Assembly (NCBI GenBank): GCA_944389925.1
Contig: CALXOD010000051.1
Span: 142,135-206,134 of the forward strand
Length of the DNA: 64,000 nucleotides
Direction of reading: 5' to 3'
Source: an uncultured Victivallaceae bacterium
GTDB lineage: Bacteria > Verrucomicrobiota > Lentisphaeria > Victivallales > Victivallaceae
Shown here: piece by piece, positions 8,673 through 17,347 of the stretch
How positions within the stretch are numbered: the stretch's first letter is position 1
How the letters are laid out: each line of letters opens with the position of its first letter
Translations under genes and position numbers: made by a program
Notes under the pieces: generated by a model
The model's database searches: none
Told to the model about the DNA's origin: nothing
What the model saw: the letters and a program-made list of their open reading frames with translations, nothing else

Positions 8673-9342
8673 AATTCTGATCCTCCATACCCTCTTTGTG
8701 GCAAATCCATACCTTGACGCCGATCTTTCCGGCCGTCGTGTCGGCTTCCGCGAAGCCGTAGTCAATGTTGGCCTTCAACGTGTGCAACGGCACCCGGCCT
8801 TCCTTATACTGCTCTTCCCGCGCCAGTTCGGCTCCGCCGAGACGGCCCGCGCAATTGACCTTGATCCCGTCCACACCCATTTCCATGGCGGACTGAATCG
8901 CACGCTTCATCGCGCGCCGGAAGCCGATCCGGCGTTCCAGCTGCTGAGCAATATTTTCGGCCACAAGCTGAGCATTCACTTCGGCACGCCGGATTTCGAC
9001 GATCTCTGTAAATACTTCCTTATTGCCGACGAGTTTGGAGATCGCCTGCCGCAGCGAATCCAGTTCTTCCCCTTTTTTGCCGATCAGAAGACCGGGACGG
9101 GCGGAAAAAATAGTTACGCGAATACGACTGGCATACCGTTCAATCTGAATCCGGGAAATCGCAGCGGCAGCAGCCGCCAGCTCATTCTTCCCCTTGATGA
9201 CGTACTGTTCCTTGATGAACTTCCGGATCTTGAGGTCCTCATGGAGCCATTCGCCGAACAACGCCTTGCCGGCGAACCAGCGGGATTCCCAATTCTTGGT
9301 AAGCGCCGTTCTCAATCCGATCGGATTTACTTTCTGTCCCAC
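8620..9342 (-). CDS. rpsC: 30S ribosomal protein S3 (uS3)
   Basis: mRNA-entry-site protein. The 240 residues begin [21 protein letters not shown], have the type 2 KH domain loop [17 protein letters not shown] at about residues 75-92 and the C-terminal domain [20 protein letters not shown]. The C-terminal tail (about the last 18 codons, lysine-rich) overlaps rplP by 53 bases. Confidence 0.97.
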   Translation of the reverse strand: MGQKVNPIGLRTALTKNWESRWFAGKALFGEWLHEDLKIRKFIKEQYVIKGKNELAAAAAAISRIQIERYASRIRVTIFSARPGLLIGKKGEELDSLRQAISKLVGNKEVFTEIVEIRRAEVNAQLVAENIAQQLERRIGFRRAMKRAIQSAMEMGVDGIKVNCAGRLGGAELAREEQYKEGRVPLHTLKANIDYGFAEADTTAGKIGVKVWICHKEGMEDQNYAANAKKSKVQKGSARK

Positions 9343-9353
9343 GATGCTGCCCC

Positions 9354-9689
9354 TTATTTATTGTCCGTCAAAATCACTTCCAGATGGCTGGTCCGCTTCC
9401 GGATCCGGCCGGCGGAACCGCGGGCCTTGGCCCGAAAACGCTTGATGATCGGACCGGGGCTGACCAGCGCCGCTTTGACGCTCAGCTCATTGCGGTTCAA
9501 ATCAAAGTTGTTTTCGGCATTGGCCACAGCGGAACGCAGGGTATCGCCCAGCAGTCGCCCCGCCTTGCGCGGAGTCAGCTCGACAATGGCCAGCGCTTCG
9601 CTGGCGGACTTGCCCTGAAGAAGACGCGAAATATGGCGCGCCTTTTCCGGCGAAATCCGCACATTCTTAGTCAAAGCTCTAACTTCCAT
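9354..9689 (-). CDS. rplV: 50S ribosomal protein L22 (uL22)
   Basis: Lines the peptide exit tunnel. The 111 residues read [24 protein letters not shown] with the C-terminal signature [15 protein letters not shown]. It is the first ribosomal gene of the run; rpsS and rplB, which normally stand upstream, are absent here. Confidence 0.97.
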   Translation of the reverse strand: MEVRALTKNVRISPEKARHISRLLQGKSASEALAIVELTPRKAGRLLGDTLRSAVANAENNFDLNRNELSVKAALVSPGPIIKRFRAKARGSAGRIRKRTSHLEVILTDNK

Positions 9690-9713
9690 AATCTGGTTCT
9701 CTCTTACTTTGCT

Positions 9714-10553
9714 TTACTTGCTTTGCGTCACGGCCTCCATACCAGGAGCAATGGCATCAATGTTGCCGGACACCAGCTGCGCCGCCGCGACAAATGGCCG
9801 CACACTGACCACTCTGAGCGCTGCTTCGTCCTTCCCGACGTAGTACATCAGTCCATTGAACGCACCATGGACCGTGCCTACCGGCAACACGACCACCGAC
9901 AGCTCGCGATCCACGGCGAGAATCCGGCATTTCTCCAGACTCTGCTCATCTTTTTCCGCAGCCGTCAGTGCGATGAACCGGCGGGACTCACTTTTCAGCT
10001 CGTCAGCGCGCAATCGGATTTCCGCCTGTTTCACCTTCCCGAGAGGCTGGTCACCCGTCTGCGCTTCCACCAGTTCGCAGAATTCCACGGTCTTGAGGGC
10101 AAGCGCTCGCCCGCTTTCAGCAGTATCGTTCATCGCTCGAAGCAACTGTTCTTCCCGTTCCCCGGCGCTACGCACTTGACCGCTTGCCAATGCACCGGAC
10201 AGAACCAGTCGGAGCTGTCGATACTGCTCATTCTGCTTTTGATACTTATTCGTTATTTCAATCAGCTCCCGCTGACTTCGCTGCCCGGCTTCGCGTAAGG
10301 ATCGATTTTCCTGCTCGAGCCTGGCCAGAGACTTTGCCGCCTCGGCCGCTTCGCGCCGCAGGGCATCGAGTTCTTGCTGCCGTTGCGCATCCTCCGGCCG
10401 CACCCGCACCCGCACGCCGCTGAAGCCTCCATCATCGGGAAACTCACTACTCGCGACGGCAGACACACCGCCGCATATAATTAGATTATATAAAATAACC
10501 GCTCCCGCAACCTTTTGCCAACGGGAAACCGGATTTTTTCGATATTTTTTCAC
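9714..10553 (-). CDS. Exported coiled-coil protein of unknown function, upstream of rplV
   Basis: A 279-residue protein not assignable to a known family. The start is a GTG at 10553, chosen because GGGAGG lies eight bases upstream and because it puts a basic stretch (KKYRKNPVSRWQK) in front of a hydrophobic segment AGAVILYNLIICGGVSAVAS, a signal peptide or membrane anchor (residues about 14-37). Residues about 50-120 are a charged, heptad-like coiled coil rich in Arg, Glu and Gln (QQELDALRREAAEAAKSLAR and following), and the C-terminal third (SVVVLPVGTVHGAFNGLMYY onward) looks globular and beta-rich. It may be a periplasmic, envelope-associated factor. It stands 24 bases before rplV on the same strand and behind a good promoter, so the ribosomal genes may be transcribed through it. 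Confidence 0.8.
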   Translation of the reverse strand: MKKYRKNPVSRWQKVAGAVILYNLIICGGVSAVASSEFPDDGGFSGVRVRVRPEDAQRQQELDALRREAAEAAKSLARLEQENRSLREAGQRSQRELIEITNKYQKQNEQYRQLRLVLSGALASGQVRSAGEREEQLLRAMNDTAESGRALALKTVEFCELVEAQTGDQPLGKVKQAEIRLRADELKSESRRFIALTAAEKDEQSLEKCRILAVDRELSVVVLPVGTVHGAFNGLMYYVGKDEAALRVVSVRPFVAAAQLVSGNIDAIAPGMEAVTQSK

Positions 10554-10610
10554 TCGGCACGCCTCCCGGCAGCATTCACCACCATTTTCTGCTTGAAATA
10601 CATGTCCGGT

Positions 10611-10638
10611 AATATAATCCCGACACTCTTTTTTACAA
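10611..10638 (-). promoter_or_regulatory. Predicted sigma-70-type promoter for the coiled-coil gene and ribosomal run
   Basis: On the minus strand TTGTAA (10638-10633), a 16-base spacer and TATATT (10616-10611). The predicted start lies about 50 bases before the GTG at 10553. Inferred by eye only. Confidence 0.5.
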
Positions 10639-10738
10639 ATTTTCAGCGATCCGCCAGAAATTTGCGGTTCTTTTTGCAACTCCAGTTGCCCGCCGGACAA
10701 CTTCGATGGATTTTCCAATGGAATTCCCATGCGTTTCC

Positions 10739-10767
10739 TTGCATTTCCATTCGGATGGTTTTACATT
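10739..10767 (+). promoter_or_regulatory. Possible promoter for the EEP-hydrolase/membrane-protein pair
   Basis: TTGCAT (10739-10744), a 17-base spacer and TACATT (10762-10767). An imperfect inverted repeat AATGGAA...TTCCATT surrounds the -35. The leader to the ATG at 10844 would be about 70 bases and shows no clear Shine-Dalgarno near the start codon. Confidence 0.35.
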
Positions 10768-10843
10768 GATATTGATCGCACCTTCTGCAGAGAAAGTCCG
10801 GAAGGAAGGAGCGGCACCACAGTTTTTTTCCCGAATTACAGTC

Positions 10844-11605
10844 ATGAAGTTTTTGATTTACAATATTGCTTACGGAACCGGTAATCCGGGCGGAGAATAC
10901 CGGCGACTGTTGACCAGCCATCATTATCTGGCCGCCCCCAAGCGTCCTTTCCGGAAAATTGTCCGTTTCATCGCCGCCCAGTGCCCTGACATTGTGGGGT
11001 TGGTGGAGGCGGATTTCGGCAGTACCCGTACCGGTGGCATCAATCAAGTCGAAACACTGGCGGGCGAACTGGGACACTTCCGTTTCTATCGGCCGAAATA
11101 CGCGCCGGATTCACCTCTGGTCCGCCTGCCTTATTTAAAATATCAGGGGAATGCGTTTCTCACCGGGCAAGCAGAGAGTTCCTGTACGTTTGACTTTTTC
11201 CCATGCGGCTGGAAAAAACTGATTCTTTCCATCCGCTCCGGAGGAATCCGCTTTATTCTGGTACATCTGGCTTTGACCCGACAGGTCCGACGAACGCAAC
11301 TGGAGTATCTGGCAGAGCGGTTGAAGCCGGGTGAGCCGACCGTGGTGGCGGGAGATTTCAATACATTTGCCGGAGCAAGAGAGCTGGCACGGTTCATGGA
11401 ACGATGTTCGCTCACCAGCGCCGATCCCGACGGCCGTGCCACCTATCCATCCTGGAAACCGGGCAGGCAGCTGGATTACATTCTCTGCTCTCCGGAAGTG
11501 GAGGTCCGGGATTTTGACGTTCCACGGGTGCGTTTTTCCGATCATCTGCCGTTGGTAGCTCATCTGGCGGTTGCCCGGCCACAGCAGCAGGAGGTTTCCG
11601 CATGA
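10844..11605 (+). CDS. Endonuclease/exonuclease/phosphatase (EEP) family protein
   Basis: 253-residue metal-dependent hydrolase of the DNase I-like fold. Motifs are in family order: KFLIYNIAYG at the N-terminus (Asn), DIVGLVEAD at about 50 (metal Glu), a central IRFILVHLALT, TVVAGDFNTF at about 170 (Asp/Asn) and the C-terminal RFSDHLPLVAHL (catalytic Asp-His). No signal peptide is visible, so the protein is probably cytoplasmic. A longer reading to 10706 is possible but adds non-family residues. Its stop overlaps the next start by four bases (ATGA), so it is coupled to the membrane protein. EEP proteins act on nucleic acids, inositol phosphates or sphingolipids; the substrate here cannot be read. 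Confidence 0.82.
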   Translation: MKFLIYNIAYGTGNPGGEYRRLLTSHHYLAAPKRPFRKIVRFIAAQCPDIVGLVEADFGSTRTGGINQVETLAGELGHFRFYRPKYAPDSPLVRLPYLKYQGNAFLTGQAESSCTFDFFPCGWKKLILSIRSGGIRFILVHLALTRQVRRTQLEYLAERLKPGEPTVVAGDFNTFAGARELARFMERCSLTSADPDGRATYPSWKPGRQLDYILCSPEVEVRDFDVPRVRFSDHLPLVAHLAVARPQQQEVSA

Positions 11606-13308
11606 ATCTTTCGTTCGTTCGTAAAAATTTTCTACCGCTGCTGATCGCCGCACAACTCTTATCGGCGTTGCTCGGGGTCGTCGGCTTCTGGGGATTTCCC
11701 GGCTGGCCGGGAACCCATGAATACACGTCAACTGCCGTCCGGGTATTTCAATTCGCCGATGCCTGGCGCGCCGGAGACTGGCTGCCGATCTGGAGTACGG
11801 CGGAAAATTACGGACTGGGATCCCCCATGCCGTTGTACTATCCTCGGTTGTTCACGACCATCACCATGATCTTCTTCCTGTGCGGAGTCGGAATCAAAAC
11901 CGCATTGGTGCTCACGTCCATGCTTTTCGGAATGATCGGAGGAACCGGCTTGTACGGCTGCTGCCGCATTCTGCGATTGCCCCGGTGCTGGGCCGCAGGG
12001 TTAAGCCTGCTCTTCATACACCTCAACTATGCGCAAACCGACCTCATGGTGCGCGGCGCGATGGCGGAATTTACGGCAATGGCGCTGCTGCCCTTGCTTG
12101 CGGCCTGGAGTCTGCTGGTGATGTTGCGCGGAGACTTCCGCTGGTGGGGAGTGCTGGTCGGACTGGGGTTGTTTTTCGGACATCCGACGATTCTGGCCAC
12201 GGCTCTGCCACTGCCGGCGACGGCATTGGTCATCGCCTACATCCGCCATCCGGCCCGGCGCAGCGAATTGTTGAAACGAACCATACTGGGCGGACTGGCC
12301 GGTGCAGCAGTGGTCGGACCATGGGTGCTGCTGTGGCAGACACAGAAAGAAAATTTTATTTTCGAAATCGGCTACCTGCTGATGAACAATCCCCGGTATT
12401 TTTTTGTTTCAGTCCGGGAATTTCTGTTGAATTTCCTTTTCTATGAGCGCCACGGCAACTCCATCAACCCGCAGCTGGATCTCGGTTTTCTGCTGGGCTT
12501 CCTCGTCCTGGCCGGAATTGCCGGCTGTGCTCTGTACCGTTCTGCGGCACTGCGGCAGCGCTGGCGGCGGCACTGGCCGGAACTGCTGGTCATCGGCGGC
12601 TGCGTGATTCTGTATTTCCTCTTCATGAACCGCATCACCTGGCCGATTTACCGGCGCAGTTACTTTTTAATCACCATGCAGTTTCCCTGGCGGCTGCTGG
12701 CTCCGGCCTCGGTGCTGGGCGTGGTGCTGTACGCCCTCTTCCTGCGATTGCTGCGCGGGGTGCTGTCCGACCGGAAGCTGGCGCTGCTGGTATGGCTGCC
12801 GCTGCTGCTGACGCTGGGGGGCAGTCTCCTGCATCAGTACCGTCTGGAATCACGGCTGACATGGCAGGAATTCACCCGGCAAAATCCAGTCAACTGGATT
12901 GAATATGTGCCCATGGTACCGAAATTCAAGGATGACTGCGATCCCAATGAATGGCGTATTCTAATCGACCAATGGCTGCAATACCATGCGCAGCGGCCGC
13001 CGGAGTTTTTCGGCACCCCGGCAAAAATCGAAATCGTACCGCTGGCCGATCGGAGAAGCTGGCAAATCACGTCCATATCCGATCAACCATTTATTGTGGA
13101 ACTGCCGATCATCTGGAGCGATCTGCTCCTGATCACGCCGCAGGACGGTTCCGGCCGCCTTCCCGGCTGGCGCAGCCTGGAAAATCCGCGGCTGCGTTTC
13201 GCCGTTCCCGCAGGCTCCCAGCAAATTCGTGTCGACGTTCCCTCCTGGCGCACCGTCTGGCGTCGCAATCACCTGCCGCTGCTGCCCTCCGCCCTGCCGC
13301 CGCAGTGA
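11602..13308 (+). CDS. Polytopic membrane protein, GT-C/YfhO-like
   Basis: 568-residue inner-membrane protein with about eleven hydrophobic helices and a soluble C-terminal beta-rich part (about residues 420-568) carrying SWQITSISDQPFIVELPIIW. An early periplasmic loop has PGTHEYTSTAVRVFQFADAW and GDWLPIWSTAENYGLGSPMPLYYPR, which resembles the first loop of YfhO-like and PTPS-related (PF10131-type) membrane proteins, a GT-C glycosyltransferase-like group. The lipid-linked donor and the acceptor are unknown. The start overlaps the EEP gene stop (ATGA) with AGGAGG upstream, giving strict coupling. It converges on the beta-propeller gene with 14 bases between the stops. Confidence 0.75.
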   Translation: MNLSFVRKNFLPLLIAAQLLSALLGVVGFWGFPGWPGTHEYTSTAVRVFQFADAWRAGDWLPIWSTAENYGLGSPMPLYYPRLFTTITMIFFLCGVGIKTALVLTSMLFGMIGGTGLYGCCRILRLPRCWAAGLSLLFIHLNYAQTDLMVRGAMAEFTAMALLPLLAAWSLLVMLRGDFRWWGVLVGLGLFFGHPTILATALPLPATALVIAYIRHPARRSELLKRTILGGLAGAAVVGPWVLLWQTQKENFIFEIGYLLMNNPRYFFVSVREFLLNFLFYERHGNSINPQLDLGFLLGFLVLAGIAGCALYRSAALRQRWRRHWPELLVIGGCVILYFLFMNRITWPIYRRSYFLITMQFPWRLLAPASVLGVVLYALFLRLLRGVLSDRKLALLVWLPLLLTLGGSLLHQYRLESRLTWQEFTRQNPVNWIEYVPMVPKFKDDCDPNEWRILIDQWLQYHAQRPPEFFGTPAKIEIVPLADRRSWQITSISDQPFIVELPIIWSDLLLITPQDGSGRLPGWRSLENPRLRFAVPAGSQQIRVDVPSWRTVWRRNHLPLLPSALPPQ

Positions 13309-13322
13309 CACTCCGTTCGGAA

Positions 13323-16124
13323 TTACTCCGCCGGATTCGGCGTCACCGACGGAATCGGGCAGCGCAGAATCCGGGGGCCCCGGGCACAATAGAGAAAGCC
13401 ACCGGCCACGGCGCCGCCTGCAGAAATACCTTTCTCCGCTGCCAGCCGCACCGGTCGCGAAGTCTTCGGAGAAATTTCCGAAATCCCATCACGCTGAATC
13501 AGAAACAACCGGTCCCCTGCCCCGGTTAACAGACCGTGCCGCTGCGGCATGCCCCATTCGGAAATATCCACGGTGAATTCCACCTTCCAGGTTTCGGGAT
13601 TAAGAAACAGCAGTCTGCCGTCGCCGGTCGCCGCTACCAGGCGATTTTTCCAGAACGCAACGGCGATCACCTGGGTGCAACCGGGCAGCGTCAGGGAATG
13701 ACTGACCTTGCGGGTCTTCCAGTCCAGCCGAAACAGTGCCGCCTCATGCGCCACCTGATGTCCGCCGCCGGGCGCAGCGATGCTGGTACCGCCCGCCAGA
13801 TCCCCCCCGGGCAGCGCCGTCAGCGCGATACAGCTGTGGCCGGGCAGCCAGTCGCGAATTTCCTCCGTATGCCCGCTCTCCCGGTCATAAATCCCGAATC
13901 CGCCGCCGGTCAGTCCGTAATTGGCAAACCCGCACACCACCAGGTGTCTGCCGTCCGGATGCGCCAGAATCGCCCGGGGCCGGGTCAACAGATCCGCCCA
14001 GCGTGCCAGCACCCGGGGATTATCCCGGAATGCAACCGGCAGCTCCCGCAGAGGTTCCCGATCCAGCTTCAATCCGGCCAGATCCAGTCGCGCCTCTTCA
14101 TCGGGAAGCCCCTGCAAAGTGAAAACCACCGGGGTTTCTCCGGCTTTCAACGAAAACGGTCCCAGCGATACGCTCCGGGTCTGATCCAGTGGGGTTTGCA
14201 TCACCACTTCCCGCCGTTCGCCGCCGCATGCCAGTGTCACGGTATCGGCGTCCGCATGGTGCAGCATTACTGCGTGCAGGTACCATTCTCCATCCCCGGG
14301 AACCGTCATCGGAAAGGTGAATGTCGCATCCTTGCCCGGTTCGGCGCGGCAGGTCAGAATCGACAACAACCCCAGCTGGCGCGTATATCCGTTCTCCGCG
14401 CGCACGACCGCCCCCAGTTCCGCCGTGCTTCTTTCTCCGAAATCCGCGGCGTGCAGCCCCAGTCCTCCCGACGGCAGCGCCGGATCGAACGCCCACAGTC
14501 GTCCGCCGGGATATTCGCAGGCGTACACCTGATTGCCGACGCTGGTGATCGAGCAGAAGTTTCCTCCATACTCCAACCCGAGATCGATCAACTTCCCGCT
14601 GCGCGTGTCGATCTCCACCAGATGCATGGGATGACTGGTGCTCGCAAACAGACGGTCGTCCACCTGTCCCCCGATACTGGTAATGTCCACTCCGCCGGAA
14701 CGATAATCGAATTTCAGAGTCCGGACCTTTCCGTCCGGCTCGCACAACAGGATTTCCCGGTCGTCGATGCTGTAACGGAGCACCTTTGCCCCATCCTCAA
14801 AATCCAGCAGCCTCGTTCCGAACTTCGCCGCCCGGCCGGACCGCGGCGCGACCTGCATGGTGCTGTGTTCCACGATCTTTCCCCCCAGCAGCTTTACCCG
14901 AAAATCTCCGAAAGATCCGTACACATACCCGTCTTCCCCGGCGATGACGTTCCCGTATCCCAGCCGCCGCTGCGCCTCCGGCAGAATCTGAATTTTCTCC
15001 CCGGTCGCCGGATTCAGCGCCACGATGTTGGCCCGGGCGGTACCGATGCCGGCGTACACCCAGCCGTCCCGGTCTACCGCCAGCTGTCCGACGTATTGCT
15101 CCCGCTCGTCCAGACGGCCGAAATTATGGAATTTCCCGGTGGCGGGATCATAAAGTGCCAGAGCGGCGCGGGGATAACCGCCCATGTAGATTTTGCCGTC
15201 CGGAGCTTCCGTATATACCATATAATGAATATTGGCGGCGTCCGGACAGCCCAGATAGCGCGTTTCGCGGGTATTTACGTCGAACTCCAGCACGTGGCCG
15301 CGCTGATCATAATAATACTTTCCGTCGCGACTCAACACTGAACCGAAGTTGTCCTCCTGACGAACTGTCTCCGGGTTGAAATACTGAAAAGTCTCCCCGG
15401 ATTCCACATCGGTGTAAAGCAAATATCCCTGCGGCCCGCGATCCTGCGGCCGACAGAGAATGAATGGTTTCCCCTGCCGGTCGCGGCCCGTGACGATGCT
15501 CCGGATCTCCGCCGTGCGGGCGGCGACGCCCAGATCCTCACACGCCACCTGGGCCGAGGCATCCTGTGTCCGTTCCTTCAGGCGAATATTGCGAACCTGC
15601 ACGCCGAAGAGTTCCCCGACGCGCCCGGTCCCGGCCACGATCCGGAGCCGGACGACCGGCGTATCCTCCGGGGCCTTGACCTGCTGCGGTTCCCAGCGGG
15701 CAAAACCGTCCTGTCCCGGCGTGAACACCGCGGTCCGCGCCGTAGCAGGCATCCCGTTCCGGCGCTGAAAACTGAACACCGTGCGTCCGTCGGCGGCCAG
15801 ACCGCGCACATAAAAAGCACTCGTCGCCCGGGGATCGTCGGTCTGGAGCTCCAGCTCCAGGGATTTTCCCGCAATGGTGAACGGTGCAACCTTCAGATCG
15901 GCGAATGCATAACCGATCTTCCCCTCGTCCAGTTTTGCCGTCAGCGTCAAGGTGTCGTCGCGGTATTCTGCCTGAATGCCGGAAACCTTCGTCCCGAACG
16001 TCCCGGTCGCCGCATTTTCCCCGACCACTTCCACCGGCTGCGCCAGCGCCGCCGGAATCATACTGAGCATCAGCAGCAAGGCGCCGCCCCTACATTTCCG
16101 TTTGAACCCTTCAATCTGTTGCAT
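13323..16124 (-). CDS. Secreted double beta-propeller protein with N-terminal beta-sandwich (paralogue 1)
   Basis: 933 residues. The ATG at 16124 (AGAAGGG upstream) puts a signal peptide at the N-terminus (RKCRGGALLLMLSMIPAALA). Residues about 30-185 form a beta-sandwich of carbohydrate-binding-module type; about 190-585 a WD40/SMP-30-like propeller with repeated DRDGWVYAGIGTAR-type blades and KYYYDQRGHV; about 590-710 a second sandwich; about 710-930 a second propeller starting RPRAILAHPDGRH. The layout propeller-sandwich-propeller is shared with the protein encoded at 17348-19669, with many identical motifs. No catalytic motif is recognised; it may bind polysaccharide or be a lyase-like propeller. 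It is the third gene of a regulator-containing group, 107 bases after the regulator. Confidence 0.75.
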   Translation of the reverse strand: MQQIEGFKRKCRGGALLLMLSMIPAALAQPVEVVGENAATGTFGTKVSGIQAEYRDDTLTLTAKLDEGKIGYAFADLKVAPFTIAGKSLELELQTDDPRATSAFYVRGLAADGRTVFSFQRRNGMPATARTAVFTPGQDGFARWEPQQVKAPEDTPVVRLRIVAGTGRVGELFGVQVRNIRLKERTQDASAQVACEDLGVAARTAEIRSIVTGRDRQGKPFILCRPQDRGPQGYLLYTDVESGETFQYFNPETVRQEDNFGSVLSRDGKYYYDQRGHVLEFDVNTRETRYLGCPDAANIHYMVYTEAPDGKIYMGGYPRAALALYDPATGKFHNFGRLDEREQYVGQLAVDRDGWVYAGIGTARANIVALNPATGEKIQILPEAQRRLGYGNVIAGEDGYVYGSFGDFRVKLLGGKIVEHSTMQVAPRSGRAAKFGTRLLDFEDGAKVLRYSIDDREILLCEPDGKVRTLKFDYRSGGVDITSIGGQVDDRLFASTSHPMHLVEIDTRSGKLIDLGLEYGGNFCSITSVGNQVYACEYPGGRLWAFDPALPSGGLGLHAADFGERSTAELGAVVRAENGYTRQLGLLSILTCRAEPGKDATFTFPMTVPGDGEWYLHAVMLHHADADTVTLACGGERREVVMQTPLDQTRSVSLGPFSLKAGETPVVFTLQGLPDEEARLDLAGLKLDREPLRELPVAFRDNPRVLARWADLLTRPRAILAHPDGRHLVVCGFANYGLTGGGFGIYDRESGHTEEIRDWLPGHSCIALTALPGGDLAGGTSIAAPGGGHQVAHEAALFRLDWKTRKVSHSLTLPGCTQVIAVAFWKNRLVAATGDGRLLFLNPETWKVEFTVDISEWGMPQRHGLLTGAGDRLFLIQRDGISEISPKTSRPVRLAAEKGISAGGAVAGGFLYCARGPRILRCPIPSVTPNPAE

Positions 16125-16231
16125 TGTTCGATTGCCCTTCTCTATCCATCCAGCCATCTTGAATCCTGCGCTTATGCAATCTCCAGACCGCATCCGACCG
16201 TTGCAATTCCCTCTGTGCGAACAAAAAAAAA

Positions 16232-17311
16232 TCACCATACAGTCCCTTCCATACTGCAAACATCAGCCCTCTTTCCAACGTCCGTTGCCAGTTCATATAA
16301 TCGGGGATAGAGGTAAACTCTCCGGCCCGCGGTATGGGGGGATTCCAGTCGCCGCATCGCTTCGGAAAACAGCGCCCGCCCTGCCTCCACCCAATCCACG
16401 GCCACCGTATTCACCGGCTGATAACGCGGCACCAGCAGCGATTTTCCATCCAGCGCCAGTACCGGCACCCGGTCCCGGAAATGACAGCCGTGCCGGGCAA
16501 AATACACCCGCTCCGCATATTCGCAGGGCGTTCCGGAAGTGAAAAAATAGCCGCACCCGACAGCCTCCAGCAAAGAAGCATCCGGATGGTTGTCCGCCAG
16601 CAGTACCAGCTCCGTTTCACCGTATTCCCGAAACGCCTCCATGAAACAGCGGGTCCGCACTTCACTGACCCCGTAGTCGAACGACAGCACCCGGACTTTC
16701 CGACAGCCCCGCTTCCGGAAAAAATCCGCCGCCAATTCGCCCGCCGCAAAAGGATCCAGATCGATCGTGGAAATCCGCCCGCCGCCCATGTCCTGCATAG
16801 ACAATCCCACCGCCGGAATTCCTGCCGGCAGCTGTAATCCCCGTCGGTCAAACGACCCCAACAGCACGATCACGGCGCAATCCCGCACCTCGGCAGCAGA
16901 AACCACATACGGTTGCGGCAAGTCATAATAATTATGAAACAACATATTGATGGCGCAGCAATGCCGGCGCGCCTCCTCCTGAAGCCCGTTCAACGCATAG
17001 GCCCCATACGAACGATCCACATTCGCACCAGTGGCATGGTCGGTAATCACTGCCAGCCGGCGAATGGGTGTTCCCGGATGTTCCTGCGCTCCGGATGCGA
17101 TGTAAATCCCGGAACCATGCCGCAGTTCAATGATCCCCTCCTCCGCCAGTTTCCGCATGCCGTTATGCGCGGCGCAGCGGGAAATCCCGAAATCCTCCGC
17201 AAAGGAGCGCAGTGACGGCAGTTTATCTCCAGCCCGATAGTTGCCGCAGGCGATCATTGCCCGGATGTGGTCCGTCATCCGCCGGTAGGTAATGCGTCCT
17301 TTCTCTCTCAT
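16232..17311 (-). CDS. GntR-type DNA-binding / LacI-type sensor transcriptional regulator
   Basis: 359 residues. Residues about 8-72 are a GntR winged helix (YRAGDKLPSLRSFAEDFGIS, then LAEEGIIELRHGSGIYIA). Residues about 84-345 resemble the periplasmic-binding-protein sensor of LacI/GalR regulators (RRLAVITDHATG, ISTIDLDPFAAGELAADFF, VNTVAVDWVEAGRALFSEAM). Such GntR-LacI hybrids (AraR-like) usually repress sugar genes and release DNA on binding a sugar. The gene lies between the two propeller genes, 36 bases after paralogue 2, so it is probably autoregulated and controls both. GGGAG eight bases before the ATG supports the start. Confidence 0.88.
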   Translation of the reverse strand: MREKGRITYRRMTDHIRAMIACGNYRAGDKLPSLRSFAEDFGISRCAAHNGMRKLAEEGIIELRHGSGIYIASGAQEHPGTPIRRLAVITDHATGANVDRSYGAYALNGLQEEARRHCCAINMLFHNYYDLPQPYVVSAAEVRDCAVIVLLGSFDRRGLQLPAGIPAVGLSMQDMGGGRISTIDLDPFAAGELAADFFRKRGCRKVRVLSFDYGVSEVRTRCFMEAFREYGETELVLLADNHPDASLLEAVGCGYFFTSGTPCEYAERVYFARHGCHFRDRVPVLALDGKSLLVPRYQPVNTVAVDWVEAGRALFSEAMRRLESPHTAGRRVYLYPRLYELATDVGKRADVCSMEGTVW

Positions 17312-17347
17312 AAAAAAACTCCCGGTTCGTCTCTACACGTTTCCCCG

